A DNA stretch of 64,000 nucleotides from Ochrobactrum sp. BTU1 (GTDB taxonomy: Bacteria; Pseudomonadota; Alphaproteobacteria; Rhizobiales; Rhizobiaceae): assembly GCA_018798825.1 (NCBI GenBank), contig CP076357.1:62001-126000 (forward strand), given 5' to 3'. A program made the translations under genes and the position numbers. Positions within the stretch are counted from its first letter, which is position 1; each line of letters starts with the position of its first letter. The notes beneath the pieces are model-generated. The model saw only the letters and a list, made by a program, of their open reading frames with translations. It did no database searches and was not told the DNA's origin. Shown in pieces: positions 17,119-26,754 of the stretch.

Positions 17119-17928
17119 ATGCGCGACGTTGAGAGAGTGGAATATGGTGTTCGTCCGGTGTCTGATGCGGATGAAAAAGACCCGCTTTTTGTCTCCGCGA
17201 TAGCGCGCGCGATGCAGGTTTTGTCAGCGTTTCATGGCACCAGTAAGCCATTGACTCTCAACGAGATTGCAAAAATATGCGGCATGGGGAAAAGCACTGT
17301 GCAGCGCATTGTTCACACACTTCGGCAACAGGGATATATTGAACGCGATCCCAATGACCGTGGTTATGTTCCCGGCGTTCGTATTCTTGATCACACGCTG
17401 GATTATCTCCGCTTGAACTCTGTTATTGTTCGTGCGCTTCCGTCTCTTCTTGAACTGCGACGCGATGCGAGTGAGCGGGTTGATTTGAGCGTGCGAGACG
17501 ATCTTCGTTTGGTTTATGCTCTCCGATTACAAAGTAAGCGGGAAGCATTTTTCGCAACGCTCATTGGCAACAGCGTGCCGCTCTATTGTACATCAGGTGG
17601 TCGAGCAGTTATGGCACAACTCAGCGATGATGAAGTAAACGAAATTATTCAACGTTCTAATCGACGCAAATTTACACCGCGTACCATTACAGAGCCCCAA
17701 GAAATCTGGGACAAAATTCACGAAGCTCGCGAAAACGGTTATGCTCTTGCTTCTGAAGAAGTTCTTCAGGGGGAAATCGCTATTGGCGCAGCGATACGCG
17801 GTCCCGAAGGGCGTCCAGTAGCAGCCATACACATAGGCGGTTCTTTAAGTGAATGGAACAGAGACAACTTCGTTGGTCATTTCGCGCCATTGGTATTGGC
17901 TGCAGCAGGAAGTATAAATCGCTTTTAG
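17119..17928 (+). CDS. IclR-family transcriptional regulator
   Basis: The ATG follows AAAGGAGG by 5 bases, which decides the start; 269 residues. Residues about 28-90 form the winged helix (ARAMQVLSAFHG, LNEIAKICGMGKSTVQRIVHTL). Residues about 105-265 are the IclR effector-binding domain (CTSGGRAVMAQLS, GYALASEEVLQGEIAIGAAI, and a C-terminal IHIGGSLSEW). IclR proteins respond to small metabolites and mostly regulate adjacent catabolic operons. Its divergent partner is the peptide-type importer with amidase. Confidence 0.92.
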   Translation: MRDVERVEYGVRPVSDADEKDPLFVSAIARAMQVLSAFHGTSKPLTLNEIAKICGMGKSTVQRIVHTLRQQGYIERDPNDRGYVPGVRILDHTLDYLRLNSVIVRALPSLLELRRDASERVDLSVRDDLRLVYALRLQSKREAFFATLIGNSVPLYCTSGGRAVMAQLSDDEVNEIIQRSNRRKFTPRTITEPQEIWDKIHEARENGYALASEEVLQGEIAIGAAIRGPEGRPVAAIHIGGSLSEWNRDNFVGHFAPLVLAAAGSINRF

Positions 17929-18120
17929 CTTTTATGGAAAAGCGACTCCATGCGTATCATACGGTTAGTGAGGTAATGCCGACGGGCCAACTTCGCAGGT
18001 CATTTCAACGCGAATGGAGACGTGGTTCGTCGGAATCGAATTAGAGCCGGTATTCTTGACTGTCGCTCAAAGGTCAGTGCCGATTGAGAAATAAAGTCAT
18101 GCGCAAAAAACAAAACGATA

Positions 18121-18158
18121 AAGCGCGTCGACTCAATTCGACAAATTGCGACGCGCTT
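18121..18158. terminator. Bidirectional terminator-like hairpin
   Basis: AAGCGCGTCG (18121-18130) and CGACGCGCTT (18149-18158) form a perfect 10-bp stem around an 18-base loop. It lies between the rightward iclR and the leftward etfA fragment, where a shared terminator is expected. There is no strong U-run on either side. Confidence 0.55.
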
Positions 18159-18206
18159 TGGTTTCATTGCCTGAAGGCTGTGAAATAGGTGTTTGTCAGG
18201 CAAACA

Positions 18207-18389
18207 TCAATCTAAGCTTCTTGCTAACTCCGGCAAAGCCTCAAATATATCTGCAACGATTGCGTAGTCTGCCACCTGGAAGATCGGAGCCTCTTCGTCT
18301 TTGTTAATGGCGACGATAATTCTCGAATCCTTCATACCAGCAAGATGCTGGATTGCTCCTGATATACCGCACTTGAAATCGACTGTCAT
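18207..18389 (-). pseudogene. etfA: Electron transfer flavoprotein alpha subunit, C-terminal fragment
   Basis: The frame encodes [20 protein letters not shown] and [20 protein letters not shown], the conserved FAD-binding C-terminus of EtfA, down to the natural end. The first roughly 250 residues are absent and no continuation was found upstream. It is a 60-residue relic, not a functional subunit. It suggests a deletion or duplication scar between iclR and the next cluster. Confidence 0.8.
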
Positions 18390-19143
18390 TCGCAGCCACC
18401 TCGCTCATTTATTCACAATGACCGGCTTATAGATCTGTAAACATGAAAATTTGCAACACTACCCTCTTCAGTTGTACCGTTTTGCAACGGGTCGGCTGGA
18501 TCAAGATCGTCCAACACAATTGCTGACGTATATCCGGCCGAGGCGAATGGCCAACGTTGTAGCAATGAGCATAGAAAGACAGTTTGCAAACTGCATCCAA
18601 ACGAATTTTCTAAAGGTCATAATTGACGCATCGAGGTTGCATGAGCGAGGAATCAAACAGCGAAGACACGCAGGAATATCGACCAACACCGTTATTCAAA
18701 ACAAACATGCGAGAGATGCCCTTAAAATCGGCTCTTGGTTTCTGGCAAGAATCTTCTGGTCCGCGTTGTGACGTCAACATCTTCCAACCCGAAGCATTTC
18801 AGCACGCATTGCACATACCGCTTTGCTGAATTCTTGTTCACAAATAGTCCCGGCGTCGCCCGAAAGCTGCGTCGATCCAATTATCGTATCGGCGCCGATG
18901 ACTATGACCATTTCAATTTGAAGTTTGTTCTGGCTGGCAATTGGAGTCGAGAGGATGGAGATAAGAAACACGAGCCATTATCTAGAGGCCTCATCATTCA
19001 TGATGCAGCGCAAGCCCATGCGGGATGTGCGACTGATTTTTCCAGTCTGACCCTGGTCGTTTCACGATCCTTCTCTCGCCGCTTCTGATCTGCCGCGAGG
19101 AACATAGTATACGGCTTCGAAGAACCGCAGAGACCGCCTCCGC
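18390..19143. other. Unassigned intergenic stretch with possible gene debris
   Basis: No complete gene is recognisable. The minus strand around 18830-18930 reads as EMVIVIGADTIIGSTQLSGD, which looks like real coding debris. It is interrupted by stops on both sides and I cannot place it in a family. No RNA gene or repeat was seen. Confidence 0.45.
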
Positions 19144-19737
19144 TCACGGTTGGAGAAGCGCTTCAGCTTCCATCTCTGCAATATCCTGAAAACGGTCAGC
19201 AATGCGCGCATGAGCGCGTCCATTGTCGGAAACTCCCAGGGAGACCAGAATTTCATCTGACCCAGGGGCATCCGCAACCATAAAATTCGCTGTCAGGAAA
19301 TGAGATCGTTTGCCGTTCTCGCTCTTGTGCATCATGGGCAGTGACATCAATGCACCCGGTGCGTTGCGCGTGTTGGCGAATTCCAGATAGTTTGTACCGC
19401 CGATCGCGTTGCGGAAAGGATTGCCAAATCGCAGCGTATGAATGACCGCTGAGGCATGTTCAATCTCGCCGTTGATCCCAACTGCCGCAGCCTTGCCGCA
19501 TGCCTCGACCTTTTCGGCGGGCATAAGCTGCAGGATGCGCTTAGTCATAGTCTGGCTCAGCTCTTCTGCAATATCGATAATTTCTGGCCGCAAGTTTTCA
19601 ACGAAACCTCGTCCCGCCCATGGATTGCGAATTACTGCGGACACCACGACGATATTGACCGGACGGGCTGCAAGCTTGCCACCTTCAATCAATGTCTCTT
19701 CGATGGAGGTGCTGATTTTCCTGATTTCCAGTGCCAT
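19144..19737 (-). CDS. DUF1185 (amino acid synthesis) family protein
   Basis: A 197-residue soluble protein matching DUF1185: opening ALEIRKISTSIEETLIEGG, then VSAVIRNPWAGRGF, a central GKAAAVGINGEIEHASAVIHTLRFGNPFR (typical of the family), and DEILVSLGVSDNGRAHARI. The biochemical role is unproven. Relatives are often encoded beside flavin-dependent monooxygenases and amide hydrolases in catabolic clusters, as here. It is divergent from the PucR-like regulator, 151 bases apart. Confidence 0.82.
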   Translation of the reverse strand: MALEIRKISTSIEETLIEGGKLAARPVNIVVVSAVIRNPWAGRGFVENLRPEIIDIAEELSQTMTKRILQLMPAEKVEACGKAAAVGINGEIEHASAVIHTLRFGNPFRNAIGGTNYLEFANTRNAPGALMSLPMMHKSENGKRSHFLTANFMVADAPGSDEILVSLGVSDNGRAHARIADRFQDIAEMEAEALLQP

Positions 19738-19888
19738 GATGTTCTCATTTTAAGGTTTTCGAAGGGTTGAGTTGCATCAAGACTAACCGGAATTCAGTCG
19801 GCTTCTTCATCGCATTCACGGAGAGAAGCGTAAAAACTTCCTATGAAGCCTAGTAGCATTCGTATAACGTCGTGCGCATGATGCACGC

Positions 19889-21742
19889 ATGTTGTTGGGA
19901 GGCGCCAGCTTGAATCGTACTCTACAGATTTTGTCACTGCGGGCCGTTGCCAGCCAGATCAACAGCGGCGACGACATCGAGACCGTTCTGCAAGATTTGA
20001 TCGAAGCCGCTTGCCAGCATGCCAACTGGACGCTGGGTTCTATCATGGGCATCGATGCCGCACATGGCTATGCGCATGTGATCGTGCGGCATGATCCGAC
20101 ACTGATTGAACGCCAGTTGCCCGATCGGTGGGAGCTGGCAACCAGCCCCTCTCTGATGGCGTTACAGCGCAACGAACCGGTCTATATTCGTGATGCACGT
20201 CAGTCGGATGAGTTTCCGGGATACAGGGCGGAGGCCTTTGAGCGCGACTATCGAACCGTTCTCGTGATGCCCATGAATTGTCTAGACAGCGACGGGCGAC
20301 CGATGGTGCTCAGTGTTATTTCACGACAACTCACCGAGGTCACACAGGATGATCTCGCCTTTCTGGGAACGATTATTCATCTTGGTGCAATGGCGGTCGA
20401 GAGGGAACATCGACACCAAGTAGAAAAGCGTGCGGCGCGGCGTCTCGAGAACGCGCTCAAAGCGCATACGTCCCTGCTGGAGCATGTCCTGAGTGATGGT
20501 TCGGTAGGCTCACTTGCCGCCATGGTCGGTACGCTTTTGCCCAATCCGACAATCGTCATTGATTTTACCACCAATCAAATCATCGCAGGTGCATCGCCCA
20601 ACGAAGCGCTGTTTGAAAAGATTGCGTGGCAGGATGCCGTTTCGACCGCTTTTGCAAGGCCGCTGATGAAAACGGCTCGTGATGCTATCGAGCGAGGCTC
20701 GGTGGAATCTGTCAGCTTTTTCCTGGATGATGGTCAGAAACGCATGACCATTGCTGCGCGCGTGGAAGCATTGATGGTCGACAAGCAACTGGTTGGAGCG
20801 TTGATCCTGTTTCCAACATCGAGGGAGTTCAGCGACCTTGATCTGCTGATGCTTGATAGTGCAAAATTTGCACTGAGTGTAGAAATGATGCGCAGTTTCA
20901 TACGTTTTCGGTTTGAAACGCGCACCCAGACCGAACTGTTTTTTGAAGTGGTCGAGGCCCGCTGGCGCAATGCGAGTGATGTTTCGCAAAGGGCTCAGAG
21001 GCTTGGGCTCAATTTCTCGACCGCGCGACAGATGCTCCTCATCGATTTTCCGGAAAAAACCAAGGCGTTTGGCGGGGCATCCATTGATATCGAACATATT
21101 CTGTCACGCATCATGCAGAAGGCAGGCATTGAGGCCAATCTGATCGCAATCGAAGGTGGTGCTGTTTGTCTTCTTCCGTTTGATGGAAGCAAGCGACAGG
21201 AACGGACTACCAAACTAGCCCAGCGCATAGCCGAAGAACTTGGACGCTACTTCGATGAGAAACCGATTGTGGTCAGCGGCAATCGCTGTGCGGGGTTGGC
21301 CGATTATCCAGTTGCGTGGGAACGCTGCAACCGCATGGTGCGGATCGGCCGTGCGTTCGGATTGACAGGGGCATTGTCGGCCCAGGATTTCGGACCTTTG
21401 CCGATGCTTGTTGCAGCTTCGGAAGCGGTTGATGTGCGTGGATTTGTGCATGATAGTGTTGGAGCTATCGCCGAACATGATCGCGAAAACGGTACACCTT
21501 ATCTCGAAACACTTTCGACCTTTCTGCAAGAAGGATGTCGCAGTCAGGCCTGTGCCGACACGATGGGGCTTCACGTTACAACATTGCGTTATCGTCTCAC
21601 GCGGATACAGGAACTGTTTGGCATCAATGTCGAGACACCTGAAAAGCGCTTTGCCATAGAACTGGCAATTCGGCTGTATGGTGTCATCAACAACCAGTTT
21701 TCTGCACGCAAACAATCAGAAGCCGAGCCGTCTACGATCTGA
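19889..21742 (+). CDS. GAF-containing PucR/CdaR-type transcriptional regulator
   Basis: A 617-residue protein. Residues about 20-170 form a GAF-like sensor, followed by a short coiled coil (EREHRHQVEKRAARRLENAL), a middle region, and a C-terminal PucR-type helix-turn-helix (FLQEGCRSQACADTMGLHVT, then TLRYRLTRIQELFGI) at about 545-600. The family regulates purine, aromatic or amide catabolism. The ATG at 19889 is followed by GGGAGG just before a TTG at 19910, so the protein may begin at that TTG instead. It is divergent from DUF1185 and upstream of the monooxygenase cluster, which it probably controls. Confidence 0.85.
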   Translation: MLLGGASLNRTLQILSLRAVASQINSGDDIETVLQDLIEAACQHANWTLGSIMGIDAAHGYAHVIVRHDPTLIERQLPDRWELATSPSLMALQRNEPVYIRDARQSDEFPGYRAEAFERDYRTVLVMPMNCLDSDGRPMVLSVISRQLTEVTQDDLAFLGTIIHLGAMAVEREHRHQVEKRAARRLENALKAHTSLLEHVLSDGSVGSLAAMVGTLLPNPTIVIDFTTNQIIAGASPNEALFEKIAWQDAVSTAFARPLMKTARDAIERGSVESVSFFLDDGQKRMTIAARVEALMVDKQLVGALILFPTSREFSDLDLLMLDSAKFALSVEMMRSFIRFRFETRTQTELFFEVVEARWRNASDVSQRAQRLGLNFSTARQMLLIDFPEKTKAFGGASIDIEHILSRIMQKAGIEANLIAIEGGAVCLLPFDGSKRQERTTKLAQRIAEELGRYFDEKPIVVSGNRCAGLADYPVAWERCNRMVRIGRAFGLTGALSAQDFGPLPMLVAASEAVDVRGFVHDSVGAIAEHDRENGTPYLETLSTFLQEGCRSQACADTMGLHVTTLRYRLTRIQELFGINVETPEKRFAIELAIRLYGVINNQFSARKQSEAEPSTI

Positions 21743-21939
21743 TCCAACTCAATGAATTCCTTGCCTATCCGTTGAAAATAAAAAGATTTTCAGCGGAAGA
21801 ATATCTATTTTCACGTTTGTTGATGCGTTCCTACGAAACGAAGCATATTTTTCAAAATCAATCCTGCAAGTAGTAGGGAGAAGCAATCAACAGCCAGAGT
21901 TAGCCTTATCTTTATAACAATATGAGGGAAGGCTGACGC

Positions 21940-22920
21940 ATGGTTGAAATGGCGACCTTAAACGACGCACCGATTGATCCGATTGCACTGCGTCGCGCCT
22001 TTGGCACTTTCGTGACCGGCGTCACTGTCATAACCACGCGCAGCGCCGATGGCTCGCCACGCGGAATGACTGCAAATTCGTTCACATCCGTTTCGCTTGA
22101 TCCGCCCTTGCTGCTTGTCTGTGTCGCGAAATCCGCGTCGAGCTATGGCGCTTTTACCGATGCAGGGTGTTTTGCGGTCAATATTCTGCATGAGGGGCAG
22201 GTTGATGTCTCGAATGTCTTCGCATCCAAATCCCCTGACAAATTTCAATCCGTCAATCATGATCGCGTTCACACCGGTGCGCCGGTTCTGACCGACAGCC
22301 TGACATGGTTTGATTGCACAGCGGTCAACGCAGTCGATGCTGGCGACCACGCAATTCTGATCGGTCAGGTACGGGCTTTTGGCACCAGTCCGTTGGCACC
22401 ACTTGGTTTTTGTCGCGGACGCTATGCTAGCGTGAAAGACCCGTTGCCGAACGGCTGGCTCGCATCGCTCGGTATGATTATCGGCTATCTCATTGAAGCG
22501 GAACCGGGCTTGCTTCTGCGGTCGAATGGAAAGGGTGGCTGGGTATTGCCGAGCGCACATCGTCGAAAGGCGGATAGCCAGCTTGTCGTTGAAGGCGGCG
22601 AAGCCCTGCGCCTCCTGCCCGAAAATACGTTCCTTTATTCCGTTTTTGACGTTGCTGACAGCGACCCCGGCTATTTGGTCTATCGTGCGCGCCTTGCCGA
22701 CGATAGCTGCGCGAAGCTGCCCAATGACCTGCAATTCTTCCCTATTAATGAAATCCCTTACGACCAGATTGCCACGCATGAATTGCGCTCGATGCTCCGC
22801 CGTTACGTGCGTGAGCGTCAGGAACAGCGCTTCGGCATTTATATGGATTCCGATGATGGCGGACGCATCGCGATGATCGATGGCGAGGCCCGCGCCTGGA
22901 TGAAGAACTCACACGAATAG
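21940..22920 (+). CDS. Flavin reductase with C-terminal extension
   Basis: Residues about 10-175 are a flavin reductase domain of the HpaC/RutF type (ALRRAFGTFVTGVTVITTRS, GMTANSFTSVSLDPPLLLVC, SYGAFTDAGCFAVNIL). It would reduce FMN with NAD(P)H for a partner monooxygenase. A further 150 residues, including LGMIIGYLIEAEPGLLLRSN and GGWVLPSA, loosely recall a NUDIX-like fold and are not part of ordinary flavin reductases. The gene heads an operon with the luciferase-like oxygenase at 24478. An ATG at 21949 is an alternative start. Confidence 0.85.
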   Translation: MVEMATLNDAPIDPIALRRAFGTFVTGVTVITTRSADGSPRGMTANSFTSVSLDPPLLLVCVAKSASSYGAFTDAGCFAVNILHEGQVDVSNVFASKSPDKFQSVNHDRVHTGAPVLTDSLTWFDCTAVNAVDAGDHAILIGQVRAFGTSPLAPLGFCRGRYASVKDPLPNGWLASLGMIIGYLIEAEPGLLLRSNGKGGWVLPSAHRRKADSQLVVEGGEALRLLPENTFLYSVFDVADSDPGYLVYRARLADDSCAKLPNDLQFFPINEIPYDQIATHELRSMLRRYVRERQEQRFGIYMDSDDGGRIAMIDGEARAWMKNSHE

Positions 22921-22929
22921 GATATCGCA

Positions 22930-24444
22930 ATGAAAACGACTGTCACGACACTGGAAGGCTCGCAACAAAAACTCTTCATCGGTGGGCGATTTGTGGATCC
23001 GGTCAACGGCAAATATATCGCTAGCTACGATCCGACCACAGGTGAGCCATGGTATGAGTTTGCAGAAGCAGATGCCGATGACGTCAATGCGGCTGTGAAA
23101 GCCGCAACGGATGCCTTTCAAAACCCGGAATGGCGTCGCATGACGCAGACGGACCGTGGAGGGCTGGTGCGCCGTCTGGCGGAACTTGTCCGAGCCAATG
23201 CAGATGCGCTTGCAGAAATTGAAACGTGCGATAACGGTAAGCTGCTCAAGGAAACCAGGGCGCAAATGCGCTCCATGCCTGACAGCTATCACTATTTTGC
23301 CGGTATGGCCGACAAGTTGCATGGCGATACGATCCCGATCAACCGGCTGGACACGTTGAACCTCAATCTACGCGAGCCGCTTGGCGTCGTTGGTATGATC
23401 ACGCCATGGAATTCGCCACTGATGCTGTTAACCGGGACGCTGGCCCCTTGTCTGGCAATCGGCAATACCGTTGTCATCAAGCCGTCCGAACACGCGACAG
23501 CTTCAACACTGGCGCTGGCCGAGCTTATTCATGAAGCTGGTTTTCCTGCAGGTGTCGTCAATGTAGTGACCGGCACCGGTGCTATTGCGGGTGAAGCTCT
23601 GACCCGAAATCCGGGTGTCGCCAAATTTGTCTTCACCGGCAGCACGGCAACCGGTCGGCGCATTGCAGGCAATGCTGCTCAGAACCTTGTGCCGTGCTCG
23701 ATGGAGCTTGGCGGCAAATCACCCCATGTCGTGTTCGGAGATGTGGATATCGAACACGCCGTCAACGGTGTTGTCTCAGGTGTCTTTGCAGCAGCCGGTC
23801 AGACCTGCGTTGCCGGCTCCCGTTGCTTCGTTGAAGCCAGTGTCTACGACAAGTTTATCGAGGCACTTGTTGCGAGAACGAACCGGATTCGCGTCGGTCT
23901 TCCAACCGTGGATGACACGGATATTGGCCCACTCGCACTCGCCGACCAGCTCTCGAAAGTTGAGGGGTATGTTGCCTCCGGTTTGAGGGAAGGCGCGAAG
24001 ATTGCTGCCGGTGGCCATCGTCCGCAAACAGAGGAACTTTCCAGCGGGGGCTGGTATTTCGAGCCCACGGTTATGGTCGATGCGCAAAATGACATGTCAT
24101 TCATGCGCGACGAAATCTTCGGCCCAGTCGTTGGAGTCATGCCTTTCCGCGACGAGGCGGAGATGATCTCACTCGCCAATGACACGCATTACGGCCTCGC
24201 TTCCGGTATCTGGACGAAGGATATCGACAGGGCGCTGCGTTTTGCCAATCGGATCGAGGCAGGCACCGTCTGGATCAACACTTATCGCTCAGCGTCATTC
24301 ATGTCGGCCAATGGCGGCTTTAAAGAAAGCGGTTATGGCAGACGCGGTGGCTTTGAAGTCATGCAAGAGTTCTCGCGTTTGAAGAACGTCATCATCGACT
24401 ATTCCGGCGCTATGCAGGACCCATTCGTCATCCGCCTGAAATAA
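22930..24444 (+). CDS. NAD(P)-dependent aldehyde dehydrogenase
   Basis: A 504-residue ALDH-superfamily enzyme with an intact active site: VGMITPWNSPLMLL, VIKPSEHA, FTGSTATGRRI, general base Glu in MELGGKSPH and nucleophile Cys in GQTCVAGSR. It oxidises an aldehyde to the acid in the cytoplasm. It lies 9 bases after the flavin reductase gene and 33 before the monooxygenase, so it most likely acts on the aldehyde produced by ring opening. Substrate (semialdehyde or hydroxymuconic type) cannot be read from the sequence. Confidence 0.92.
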   Translation: MKTTVTTLEGSQQKLFIGGRFVDPVNGKYIASYDPTTGEPWYEFAEADADDVNAAVKAATDAFQNPEWRRMTQTDRGGLVRRLAELVRANADALAEIETCDNGKLLKETRAQMRSMPDSYHYFAGMADKLHGDTIPINRLDTLNLNLREPLGVVGMITPWNSPLMLLTGTLAPCLAIGNTVVIKPSEHATASTLALAELIHEAGFPAGVVNVVTGTGAIAGEALTRNPGVAKFVFTGSTATGRRIAGNAAQNLVPCSMELGGKSPHVVFGDVDIEHAVNGVVSGVFAAAGQTCVAGSRCFVEASVYDKFIEALVARTNRIRVGLPTVDDTDIGPLALADQLSKVEGYVASGLREGAKIAAGGHRPQTEELSSGGWYFEPTVMVDAQNDMSFMRDEIFGPVVGVMPFRDEAEMISLANDTHYGLASGIWTKDIDRALRFANRIEAGTVWINTYRSASFMSANGGFKESGYGRRGGFEVMQEFSRLKNVIIDYSGAMQDPFVIRLK

Positions 24445-24477
24445 CTTCCAAAATCTAGCCTCGAAAGGCAGCTGATC

Positions 24478-25560
24478 ATGAAATTTGCAGTGTCTCTCAC
24501 AATGGAGCGTTTTTCACCCAGCATCCCGATGGAAACGGTGAAGAGCAATCTTCTGCAACTTGCACGTATTGCGGATGACGGCGGATTTGAAACGCTGTGG
24601 ACCGCTGAACATCATACGCTTGAATGCACCATTTCGCCGAACCCGTTTCAAACGCTTGTCTGGCTCGCGCAGCACACGGATCGTATCCGGTTGGGCACTT
24701 CGACTCTTGTTGCACCATACTGGAATCCCATCCGGCTGGCAGGTGAATCCGCTCTTTGCGATCATCTCACAAACGGGCGTCTGGAGTTCGGCATCGCGCG
24801 CGGTTCGTACCAGTATGAGTTTGATCGTATGGCAGGTGGCATGCCCCAGCAAGAGGGCGTTGCCTACATGAAAGAAATCGTTCCAGCTGTGAAGAAGCTC
24901 TGGGCTGGCGATTATGCCCATGACGGACATTACTGGAATTTTCCGGTTACTGCTGCCGTTCCAAAACCGCTACAGCAACCACATCCGCCGATCTGGGTTG
25001 CGGCGCGTGATCCCGGCACCTTTGATTGGGCTGTTGCCAATGGCGCAAGCATTCTTTCGACGCCATTGTCCGCTCCAGCGGCTGAAATTCACGTTCTTGG
25101 TGAGAAGTTTCGCAAGGCCGTCAGTGATCATCCGGAAGTGCCGCGTCCACGTTTCATGATGCAGCGTCGTACATGCATCTATGACAAGCCAGATGGTTGG
25201 GAACTGGCAGTCAAGCACAGCATGGATTATGGCCGCGCTTTTGAAAATCTGATGCAGAATATCGGCACTGTGCGCGATGGTTTCCCGGAGGCCGTTCCTT
25301 ACGAGACAGTCAAAGGCAAGGATAACTACAATCCCGAAAATATCCGCAAAAACCTGATGTTCGGCACACCTGATGAAGCGATCGAGAAGCTCCTCGACTA
25401 TGAAGCTGCGGGCGTGGACCAATATTGTCTTGGTCTGACTTTCAATCTGCCTTTTGAGTTGCAAAAGCGCACTCTGGAATTGTTCACCAAGGAGATCATG
25501 CCGTTTTTCGCTGAGCGTGAAAAAGAGCAGCAGCGTCAACAAAAGCGTGTGGATGCTTGA
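24478..25560 (+). CDS. Luciferase-like (LLM) flavin-dependent monooxygenase
   Basis: A 360-residue bacterial-luciferase-fold oxygenase (MKFAVSLTMERFSP, ADDGGFETLWTAEHH, RIRLGTSTLVAPYWNPIRLA, GRLEFGIARGSYQYEFDRMA). Such class C enzymes use reduced flavin from a separate reductase, here encoded by the first gene of the operon. The set of LLM oxygenase, reductase, alpha/beta hydrolase and aldehyde dehydrogenase parallels the logic of pyrimidine (RutA/RutF/RutD) and pyridine ring-opening systems, but the substrate is unknown. The stop overlaps the region of the next start. Confidence 0.9.
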   Translation: MKFAVSLTMERFSPSIPMETVKSNLLQLARIADDGGFETLWTAEHHTLECTISPNPFQTLVWLAQHTDRIRLGTSTLVAPYWNPIRLAGESALCDHLTNGRLEFGIARGSYQYEFDRMAGGMPQQEGVAYMKEIVPAVKKLWAGDYAHDGHYWNFPVTAAVPKPLQQPHPPIWVAARDPGTFDWAVANGASILSTPLSAPAAEIHVLGEKFRKAVSDHPEVPRPRFMMQRRTCIYDKPDGWELAVKHSMDYGRAFENLMQNIGTVRDGFPEAVPYETVKGKDNYNPENIRKNLMFGTPDEAIEKLLDYEAAGVDQYCLGLTFNLPFELQKRTLELFTKEIMPFFAEREKEQQRQQKRVDA

Positions 25561-25562
25561 GC

Positions 25563-26372
25563 ATGGTTAGAACACTTCGTCATACCGTCGGAGACGTGAC
25601 ACTCAATTACCGCATCGATGGCCATGGCGAACCGCTGATCTGCATCCACGGCGTCGGCTCCTATCTGGAAGCATGGAACGGTGTGGTGGATCGGCTCAAA
25701 AGCCGATTTGCCATCCTTACTTTCGATCTCCGGGGACACGGAAAATCCAGTAAGGTCTACGGGCGTTATGAAATCGACGATTTTGTCACCGAGACGCTGG
25801 CGCTTGCAGACAAGGTTGGCTTTTCAACATTCAATCTGGTGGGCTTTTCTTTGGGCGGCCTGATCGCTCAGCGCCTGGCACTCACTCATCTCGAACGGTT
25901 ACGCAAACTTACCCTGTTGTCCACTGTCGCAGGGCGGACGCCGGAAGAGCGAAAGCGTGTTCTCGAACGGCTGGCTGCATTGCGCGCGGGAACACCCGCG
26001 GATCATCACAACGCATCCCTGTCGCGTTGGTTGACCGAGGATTTTCAGGAGAGAAATCCTCAGGTCATTGCCCGCTTGCGCGCACGCGATACTGAGAACG
26101 ACCCGGCTTGCTATGCTTCCGCATATCGTGTGTTGGCAGAGACGGATTTTGGCGGCTTTCTCGATCAGATCCGCTGCCCCACATTGATTGCAACCGGTGA
26201 AGATGACATCGGCTCCAACCCGCGCATGGCTCGCTATATGCATGAGCGCATTCCAGGATCGGAACTGCAAATATTGCCCGGTTTGCGACATTCCATCCTG
26301 ATTGAAGCACCCGAGCTGGTCGCCGATTTGCTTGAAACATTTATCGGGCCAGAGGAAAAAGCCAATGGATGA
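25563..26372 (+). CDS. Alpha/beta hydrolase
   Basis: A 269-residue alpha/beta-fold hydrolase. The oxyanion segment is CIHGVGSYLEAW, the nucleophile elbow is GFSLGG (Ser near residue 96), and the catalytic His lies in GLRHSILIEAP. The acid residue is in the TGEDDIGS region. It resembles 3-oxoadipate enol-lactonase/RutD-like enzymes and would cleave a lactone, ester or aminoacrylate-like product. A TTG at 25557 overlaps the previous stop; the ATG at 25563 is preferred. It overlaps the next gene by 8 bases. Confidence 0.9.
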   Translation: MVRTLRHTVGDVTLNYRIDGHGEPLICIHGVGSYLEAWNGVVDRLKSRFAILTFDLRGHGKSSKVYGRYEIDDFVTETLALADKVGFSTFNLVGFSLGGLIAQRLALTHLERLRKLTLLSTVAGRTPEERKRVLERLAALRAGTPADHHNASLSRWLTEDFQERNPQVIARLRARDTENDPACYASAYRVLAETDFGGFLDQIRCPTLIATGEDDIGSNPRMARYMHERIPGSELQILPGLRHSILIEAPELVADLLETFIGPEEKANG

Positions 26373-26754
26373 GACGTTGAAAGCGAGGGGTCAAGCCGTA
26401 CGACGCAGTGTTTTGGGTGACGACTATGTTGATCGCGCGATGAACGGTGCGGATGAATTTTCCAGCCCGTTTCAGGATGTGCTCAACGAATATTGCTGGG
26501 GCGGCGTATGGACGGATGAGGCGCTTGATCTCAAACAGCGCAGCCTTCTGAACCTTGGTATGCTTGCAGCACTCAATCGCATGCATGAATTCGGCATCCA
26601 TTTCCGTGGTGCGAAGCGCAATGGATTGAGTGATAGCGAACTACGCGCAGCACTGCTTCAGATCGCGGTTTATTGCGGGATCCCCACTGGCGTTGAGGCC
26701 TTCAGAATCGCCCGTTCAGTTCGCGATGAAATGCAGCAGAAAGGCGAAATTTGA
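26365..26754 (+). CDS. Carboxymuconolactone decarboxylase (CMD) family protein
   Basis: A 129-residue single-domain CMD protein similar to PcaC: ARGQAVRRSVLGDDYVDRAM, FQDVLNEYCWGGVW, DLKQRSLLNLGMLAALNRMHE, RAALLQIAVYCGIPTGVEAF. It has the conserved His near the centre but no AhpD-type CxxC. PcaC removes CO2 from a gamma-carboxymuconolactone. It overlaps the hydrolase gene and has AGAGGAAA before the ATG. It completes the catabolic operon. Confidence 0.9.
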   Translation: MDETLKARGQAVRRSVLGDDYVDRAMNGADEFSSPFQDVLNEYCWGGVWTDEALDLKQRSLLNLGMLAALNRMHEFGIHFRGAKRNGLSDSELRAALLQIAVYCGIPTGVEAFRIARSVRDEMQQKGEI

